Assembly: GCA_902464115.1 (NCBI GenBank)
Contig: CABQIF010000079.1
Span: 1-10,391 of the forward strand
DNA length: 10,391 bases
DNA from: an uncultured Ruminococcus sp.
Lineage (GTDB): Bacteria; Bacillota; Clostridia; Oscillospirales; Ruminococcaceae
Direction: 5' to 3'
Under the pieces are notes generated by a model that saw nothing but the letters and a program-made list of their open reading frames with translations, was not told the origin of the DNA and ran no database searches. A program made the position numbers and the translations under genes. Numbering within the stretch: position 1 is the stretch's first letter; the number at the start of each line of letters is the position of its first letter. Positions 6,360-10,391 of this stretch are shown piece after piece.

Positions 6360-7112
6360 ATGGTAAAACAAACAGCCGGCAGAGATGCCCTTGGAACGTT
6401 TGCACCGCAGTTTGCGGCATTGAACGATGATGTATTGTTTGGAGAAGTTTGGTCGAGAGAGGCACAGCTTCCGTTGAAGTTGCGTTCGATCGTGACGATC
6501 ACATCCTTGATCAGTAAGGGGATTGTAGACAGTTCGCTGCAATATCATCTGGCAACTGCAAAGAAAAACGGTGTCAGCAAGTCTGAAATGGTAGAGATTT
6601 TGACACAGGTTGCATTCTATGCAGGCTGGCCGAATGCATGGGCTGCGTTCCGGATGGCAAAGGAAGTTTATGCAGACGATGCGACCGAAGAACACGGCGG
6701 ATTTTTCGGACAGGGTGAACCAAATACCGCATTTGCAAAGTATTTCATCGGACAATCCTATCTGAAACCGCTGACCAATCCAAAGGAAACCGTTTTCATT
6801 GCAAATGTAACCTTTGAGCCGGGCTGCCGGAACAACTGGCACATTCACCACGCAAAGAGCGGTGGTGGGCAGATTCTGCTTTGTGTCGATGGGGAAGGAT
6901 GGTATCAGGAAGATGGAAAGCCAGCACAAAGCCTGCACCCAGGAGATGTTGTTGTGATTCCGCCGGAAGTTAAGCATTGGCATGGTGCAAAGGCAAACAG
7001 CTGGTTCAGTCACCTTGCAATTGAATGCCCGGGCGAAGAAACCAGCAATGAATGGTTAGAAGCTGTAACCGATGAACAGTATGCTGCTTTGAAGGAGGAC
7101 GAAACAAAATGA
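6360..7112 (+). CDS. Carboxymuconolactone decarboxylase-cupin fusion protein
   Basis: A 250-residue two-domain protein. Residues 1-105 match the carboxymuconolactone decarboxylase/AhpD-like helical family (KLRSIVTITSLISKG... LQYHLATAKKNGVSKSEMVEILTQVAFYAGWPNAWAA). It has no CXXC thiol pair, so it should not act as an AhpD-type peroxidase partner. Residues 140-225 are a cupin barrel: motif 1 carries H161, H163 and Q171 as likely metal ligands, and motif 2 (PGDVVVIPPEVKHWHG, 194-209) carries H206. The combination recurs in bacterial redox clusters, but its reaction is not established; a metal-dependent step on a small carbonyl or lactone-like compound is possible. AGGAGG (6346-6351) lies 8 nt before the ATG. 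The stop overlaps the following aldo/keto reductase start by 4 nt. Confidence 0.9.
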   Translation: MVKQTAGRDALGTFAPQFAALNDDVLFGEVWSREAQLPLKLRSIVTITSLISKGIVDSSLQYHLATAKKNGVSKSEMVEILTQVAFYAGWPNAWAAFRMAKEVYADDATEEHGGFFGQGEPNTAFAKYFIGQSYLKPLTNPKETVFIANVTFEPGCRNNWHIHHAKSGGGQILLCVDGEGWYQEDGKPAQSLHPGDVVVIPPEVKHWHGAKANSWFSHLAIECPGEETSNEWLEAVTDEQYAALKEDETK

Positions 7113-7951
7113 AATCTGTAACATTGAACAATGGTGTGAAGATGCCGATTTTGGGTTATGGTGTGTATCAGGTTGACCCGAAAGAATGCGAACGCTGCGT
7201 ATCCGATGCCTTGGAAGTAGGCTATCGGCTGATTGACACCGCACAGGCTTATTATAACGAAGAAGGCGTTGGTGCAGCAATTTCAAACAGTGGCATTCCA
7301 CGGGAAGAACTGTTCCTGACTACAAAGGTATGGATTACAAATGCTGGCTATGAAAAGGCAAAGGCATCCATTGAAGAATCCCTGAAAAAGTTAAAGACGA
7401 ATTATATTGACCTGTTGTTGATTCATCAGCCAATCGGGGACTATTACGGCACTTATCGGGCAATGGAAGAAGCATATGAACAGGGCATTTTAAAGGCAAT
7501 TGGGGTTTCTAACTTCTATCCAGATCGGTTTGTAGACTTCAGCCATTTTGTCAAGGTGCAGCCGGCAGTGAACCAGATCGAAACCCATCCGTTCCAGCAA
7601 CAGAAACAGGCTCGGAAGTATCTGGACAAGTATCACACGCAGATTGAATCTTGGGGGCCGTTTGCAGAGGGCAGAAAAGATTTGTTCCAGAATCCGGTTT
7701 TGCAGGAAGTTGGTGCAAAATACGGCAAGACCGTTGCACAGACCGTTCTGAGGTTCTTGATTCAGAGCGGTGTTGTTGTGATTCCGAAGTCTACCCATAA
7801 GGAACGGATGCAGGAGAATTTCAATGTCTTTGATTTCAGCTTGAATGAAGATGATATGCAGAAGATTCAGGCATTGGATGCGGCAGAAAGTGCGTTCTTC
7901 TCGCACTATGATCCAGAAACCGTTGAATTTTTGGCAAGTTTCGGCAAGTAA
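7109..7951 (+). CDS. Aldo/keto reductase
   Basis: A 280-residue NADPH-dependent oxidoreductase of the aldo/keto reductase superfamily, most like the 2,5-diketogluconate reductase/glyoxal reductase branch. The full catalytic tetrad is present: D43 and Y48 in LIDTAQAYYNEE, K73 in LTTKVW and H106 in LLLIHQP. Further signatures are AIGVSNF (130-136) and the cofactor phosphate-binding segment VVVIPKSTHKERMQEN near 228-243. Members reduce aldehydes such as methylglyoxal to alcohols; the true substrate here is not readable. The start overlaps the cupin fusion stop (ATGA) with AAGGAGG 10 nt upstream, so the two are likely translated together. Its place behind an AdhR-type promoter and beside an alcohol dehydrogenase supports carbonyl detoxification. 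Confidence 0.95.
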   Translation: MKSVTLNNGVKMPILGYGVYQVDPKECERCVSDALEVGYRLIDTAQAYYNEEGVGAAISNSGIPREELFLTTKVWITNAGYEKAKASIEESLKKLKTNYIDLLLIHQPIGDYYGTYRAMEEAYEQGILKAIGVSNFYPDRFVDFSHFVKVQPAVNQIETHPFQQQKQARKYLDKYHTQIESWGPFAEGRKDLFQNPVLQEVGAKYGKTVAQTVLRFLIQSGVVVIPKSTHKERMQENFNVFDFSLNEDDMQKIQALDAAESAFFSHYDPETVEFLASFGK

Positions 7952-7987
7952 AAAAGATTGTTATTTTTATAATAGGAGGAATTTCTC

Positions 7988-8464
7988 ATGAAAACATTGG
8001 TTGCTTATTTTTCCGCAAGTGGCGTTACTGCAAATGTTGCGAAGTTGCTGGCAGAGGCAGCAGGGGCAGACTTGTTTGAAATCAAGCCGGCTGTTCCGTA
8101 TACCAACGCTGACCTGAACTGGATGGACAAGAAGAGCCGCAGCACGATTGAAATGCAGGATAAGAGCTCTCGTCCAGCAATTGCAGCTCCGTGCAGCAAT
8201 CTGGCAGACTATGACACGATTTTTGTCGGATTCCCGATTTGGTGGTATGTTGCACCGACCATCATCAATACATTTTTGGAAAGCGGCGATTTCTCTGGAA
8301 AGAAGATTGTTCTGTTTGCAACTTCTGGCGGTAGTGGATTCGGCAAGACCGTTGCCAACCTGAAAGACAGTGCACCGGGTGCAACGATTATAGAGGGCAA
8401 GCTTCTGAACGGCACACAGAGCGTTGCAGGGCTGAAAAGCTGGGTGGACAGCATTTTGAAGTAA
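7988..8464 (+). CDS. Flavodoxin, cytoplasmic paralogue of the secreted fusion's flavodoxin domain
   Basis: A 158-residue flavodoxin without a signal peptide. The FMN phosphate loop is SASGVT (9-14), followed by EIKPAVPYTNADLNW (31-45) and FPIWWYVAP (82-90), then TFLESGDFSGKKIVLFATSGGSGFGKT (95-121). These blocks align almost without gaps to residues 98-215 of the secreted protein at 3085-4197, showing recent common ancestry. Where the secreted copy has C139 and C150, this one has S50 and S61. AGGAGG (7974-7979) lies 8 nt before the ATG in a segment nearly identical to the one before the next gene. It probably supplies reduced FMN electrons to a partner in the operon or acts as a small quinone/nitro reductase. 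Confidence 0.93.
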   Translation: MKTLVAYFSASGVTANVAKLLAEAAGADLFEIKPAVPYTNADLNWMDKKSRSTIEMQDKSSRPAIAAPCSNLADYDTIFVGFPIWWYVAPTIINTFLESGDFSGKKIVLFATSGGSGFGKTVANLKDSAPGATIIEGKLLNGTQSVAGLKSWVDSILK

Positions 8465-8494
8465 GTAGATCGTAATAAAAAGGAGGAATCTCTC

Positions 8495-9661
8495 ATGTTA
8501 GGAAATTTTGAATATTACAATCCGACCAAATTGTATTTCGGGGAGCAGGCACTCGACGGCTTGCGGAAAGAACTGCCGAAGTACGGGAAAAATGTTCTGC
8601 TGGTTTACGGTGGCGGTTCGATTAAGAAGAATGGTATTTATGACCAGGTGGTTTCCATCTTGCAGGAATGCGGCAAGACAATTGTAGAAGATGCTGGCGT
8701 TATGCCGAACCCAACCGTAGAAAAGCTGAAAGAGGGCTGCGAACGGGCAAGAGCCGGAAAAGTGGATTTTATTTTAGCAGTTGGCGGCGGTTCTGTCTGC
8801 GACTATGCGAAAGCGGTTTCTGTTTCCGTGCACTGTCCGGAAGACCCGTGGGAAAAGTTCTATATTCGCTTTGAAGAGCCGGAAAACGAAATCATTCCGG
8901 TGGGCTGTGTGCTGACGATGGTCGGAACCGGTTCAGAAATGAATGCCGGTTCGGTTATCACCAACCATGAACAGAAACTGAAAATCGGGCATGTATTCGG
9001 GGAAGAAGTGATGCCGAAGTTCTCCATTCTGAATCCGACCTTTACCTTTACGCTGCCAAAGTATCAGATGATTGCTGGATTCTTTGATATTATGTCACAC
9101 ATTCTGGAACAGTATTTCTCCGGAACGGATGACAATACTTCGGATTATCTGATGGAAGGGCTGCTGAAATCGCTGATTCACAGTGCAAAGATTGCGGTAG
9201 AGAATCCGAAAGATTATGAAGCAAGAAGCAATATCATGTGGATTGCAACATGGGCACTGAATACGCTGGTAGAAAAAGGCAAGACAACCGACTGGGAAGT
9301 GCATATGATTGGGCAAGCAGTCGGTGCGTATACAGATGCAACCCATGGCATGACACTGTCTGCTGTTTCGCTGCCATATTATCGGTATATTTTGCAGGCT
9401 GGCTTGCCGAAGTTCAAGCGGTATGCCATCAATGTCTGGGATGTATGCCCGGATGGAAAGACTGATGAACAGATTGCAGAAGAAGGGCTTGCTTGCATGG
9501 AAGCATATATGAAGCAATTGGGTCTGGTGATGAATCTGACCGACTTTGGCGTAACAGAGGACATGCTGGAAGGTATTGCAGATGCAACGCTGATTATGAC
9601 CGGCGGTTATCAGGTATTGACCCATGAAGATGTGGTTGCAATTTTGAAGCAGGCACTGTAA
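8495..9661 (+). CDS. Iron-containing alcohol dehydrogenase (butanol dehydrogenase/YqhD-like)
   Basis: A 388-residue group III alcohol dehydrogenase, normal family length, of the NADPH-dependent butanol dehydrogenase/YqhD branch that reduces many short and toxic aldehydes. The N-terminus NFEYYNPTKLYFGE is typical of that branch. The dinucleotide-binding loop is GGGS (97-100), with TMVGTGSEMN at 141-150. The likely metal ligands are D198 and H202 (DIMSH), H270 (WEVHMIGQ) and H284 (DATHGM). AGGAGG (8481-8486) lies 8 nt before the ATG. It is the last gene of the operon and is followed by a strong terminator. Together with the aldo/keto reductase and the AdhR-like regulator it points to aldehyde stress or fermentative aldehyde disposal. 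Confidence 0.95.
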   Translation: MLGNFEYYNPTKLYFGEQALDGLRKELPKYGKNVLLVYGGGSIKKNGIYDQVVSILQECGKTIVEDAGVMPNPTVEKLKEGCERARAGKVDFILAVGGGSVCDYAKAVSVSVHCPEDPWEKFYIRFEEPENEIIPVGCVLTMVGTGSEMNAGSVITNHEQKLKIGHVFGEEVMPKFSILNPTFTFTLPKYQMIAGFFDIMSHILEQYFSGTDDNTSDYLMEGLLKSLIHSAKIAVENPKDYEARSNIMWIATWALNTLVEKGKTTDWEVHMIGQAVGAYTDATHGMTLSAVSLPYYRYILQAGLPKFKRYAINVWDVCPDGKTDEQIAEEGLACMEAYMKQLGLVMNLTDFGVTEDMLEGIADATLIMTGGYQVLTHEDVVAILKQAL

Positions 9662-9683
9662 ATTTGATTTTTGGTGAAACGAG

Positions 9684-9726
9684 AAACAGCCATCTCTTAC
9701 CGAAACGGTAGGGGATGGCTGTTTTT
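9684..9726 (+). terminator. Strong rho-independent terminator of the operon
   Basis: AAACAGCCATC pairs with GATGGCTGTTT, and the stem continues through TCTTACCG/CGGTAGGG (two G-U pairs) to a 3-nt loop at 9703-9705. The plus strand ends in a T run at 9722-9726. The minus strand also has a short T-rich tail, so it may serve the convergent hsdS gene too, with less certainty. Confidence 0.92.
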
Positions 9727-9736
9727 GAAAAAGGAT

Positions 9737-10391
9737 TTATCCGAAATATCCCTGCATCAGGGAATCGAATAACATCTGCGTTTTTTTCAGTTCGTTTTGG
9801 ATTGCGGTTCTTGATTTGTCAACTTGTTTAACGAAGTCGGCGAATTGGGTTTGGAGGTTGAGGGGTGGAATAGGAATTTCAAGAGTAGATAGTATTTGCT
9901 GATTAAGATTCTGAATATTAGCCCCTCTGCCAGTCATTTTCTTTCTAATTGATTCAGTTTTCAGTACTCTAAGAAGATACGGAACAATAATAGAATTATC
10001 ATTTTTTCTAAATCTTATACAAAATCCACTAAATGTAGTAGGTATATTATTTGGATAAATAGCCAAACTTCTACCAACCAGTTCTTTATTACCATTAGAA
10101 CGCACGAAAACAATGTCATCATTTTTTAGTAAATATTCATCGCTCGGCATTTCATTGAGCGATATTTTTGGAAGTATTGTTGTATTGTCAATAATTGATA
10201 AATTCTTAAAATTGCCTACTCCTAAGCAGTGAACTTCTATACCACTATCGTCATAATGAAAATTCATCCCATTTTTGCATTTTCCAATGCTTAATAAAGG
10301 CTTAGTGACCCACCCCATAGGATTAGAAACCGGATCCCCAAACATCTCGACAAATCGGCCTTTCACAAGCAAATCAAGCTTTTCAAACTGC
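9737..10391 (-). CDS. hsdS: Type I restriction-modification specificity subunit, C-terminal part (cut by window edge)
   Basis: The C-terminal part of an HsdS subunit, which recognises the DNA target of a type I restriction-modification complex. The frame continues unbroken to the right edge. The segment FEKLDLLVKGRFVEMFGDP is the usual linker between conserved helix and target recognition domain, so the TTG at about 10372 is internal and not a start. A variable recognition domain (GWVTKPLLSIG... through RGANIQNLNQQILSTLEIPIPPLNLQ) is followed by the closing conserved helix (QTQFADFVKQVDKSRTAIQNELKK... SLMQGYFG). The recognition domain is visibly more AT-rich than the neighbouring operon, as is common for these exchangeable domains. 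Partner genes hsdM and hsdR would lie beyond the window. It runs convergent to the alcohol dehydrogenase operon. Confidence 0.9.
   Translation of the reverse strand, partial: QFEKLDLLVKGRFVEMFGDPVSNPMGWVTKPLLSIGKCKNGMNFHYDDSGIEVHCLGVGNFKNLSIIDNTTILPKISLNEMPSDEYLLKNDDIVFVRSNGNKELVGRSLAIYPNNIPTTFSGFCIRFRKNDNSIIVPYLLRVLKTESIRKKMTGRGANIQNLNQQILSTLEIPIPPLNLQTQFADFVKQVDKSRTAIQNELKKTQMLFDSLMQGYFG

Larger units (their letters stand above)
3023..9726 (+). other. Predicted nine-gene AdhR-type flavoprotein/carbonyl reductase operon
   Basis: All nine genes from 3085 to 9661 point the same way. Gaps range from 4-nt overlaps (5798 and 7109) to 68 nt, each with its own ribosome binding site. The only good promoter I see is the MerR type at 3023, and the only good terminator is at 9684. 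The regulator is inside the transcript. The unit combines five flavodoxin-fold proteins, two carbonyl-reducing enzymes and one cupin fusion. Confidence 0.85.

Noticed and set aside
6087..7013. 308-codon minus-strand open frame opposite the CMD-cupin gene
   Set aside because: Same pattern: a shadow of a confident gene, with cysteine- and histidine-rich low-plausibility translation.
7968..7973. Internal TATAAT before the second flavodoxin
   Set aside because: No acceptable -35 hexamer lies 16-18 bp upstream, and the box abuts the ribosome binding site, leaving no room for a start. It is probably AT-rich chance.
1..10391. CRISPR arrays, tRNA or rRNA genes, insertion sequences, prophage genes
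   Set aside because: I saw no regularly spaced repeats, cloverleaf-like tRNA ends, rRNA segments, transposase motifs or terminal inverted repeats anywhere in the window.

Overview
The window looks like chromosomal DNA of a gut or rumen Firmicute close to Ruminococcus (Oscillospiraceae). The clues are a dockerin-like module on a secreted protein, strong AGGAGG ribosome binding sites, frequent CGG and GCA codons, moderate GC content, and the gene families present. The genus is inferred from style and domain content and was not checked by a search.

Layout. (1) 1-995, minus strand: the PhoH-family ATPase gene, read from an extended -10 promoter at about 1033-1061. It runs off the left edge into what is probably the first codons of ybeY. 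(2) 996-1406: a divergent intergenic region with the phoH promoter on the minus strand and a strong sigma-A type promoter (TTGACG-17-TATAAT) for glgA on the plus strand. The glgA leader is about 115 nt and has a small upstream reading frame that overlaps the glgA start as ATGA. (3) 1407-2870: glycogen synthase GlgA, closed by a rho-independent terminator at 2905-2939. (4) 3023-9726: the centrepiece, nine closely packed plus-strand genes behind a promoter with the 19-bp spacer and central palindrome typical of MerR-family activators, ending in a very strong terminator. (5) 9737-10391, minus strand: the C-terminal part of a type I restriction-modification specificity subunit (HsdS), convergent with the operon and cut by the right edge.

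The nine-gene operon encodes, in order: a secreted dockerin-like/flavodoxin/cyclophilin-like fusion; an AdhR/NmlR-type MerR regulator with the conserved Cys52; an Isf-like iron-sulfur flavoprotein; a short flavodoxin; a second Isf-like flavoprotein; a carboxymuconolactone decarboxylase-cupin fusion; an aldo/keto reductase; a second short flavodoxin; and an iron-type alcohol dehydrogenase. The parts fit an inducible reductive response to reactive carbonyls, quinones or similar electrophiles. The regulator would sense the electrophile through its cysteine and switch on the promoter with its own gene in the operon. The aldo/keto reductase and alcohol dehydrogenase would reduce aldehydes, and the flavin proteins would supply or use low-potential electrons. 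The unusual part is that the first product appears to be exported and is a clear paralogue of the cytoplasmic flavodoxin encoded near the operon's end. The exported copy has two cysteines where the cytoplasmic copy has serines, which suggests a disulfide-stabilised extracellular version. Substrate and physiological role are inferred and not shown by the sequence.
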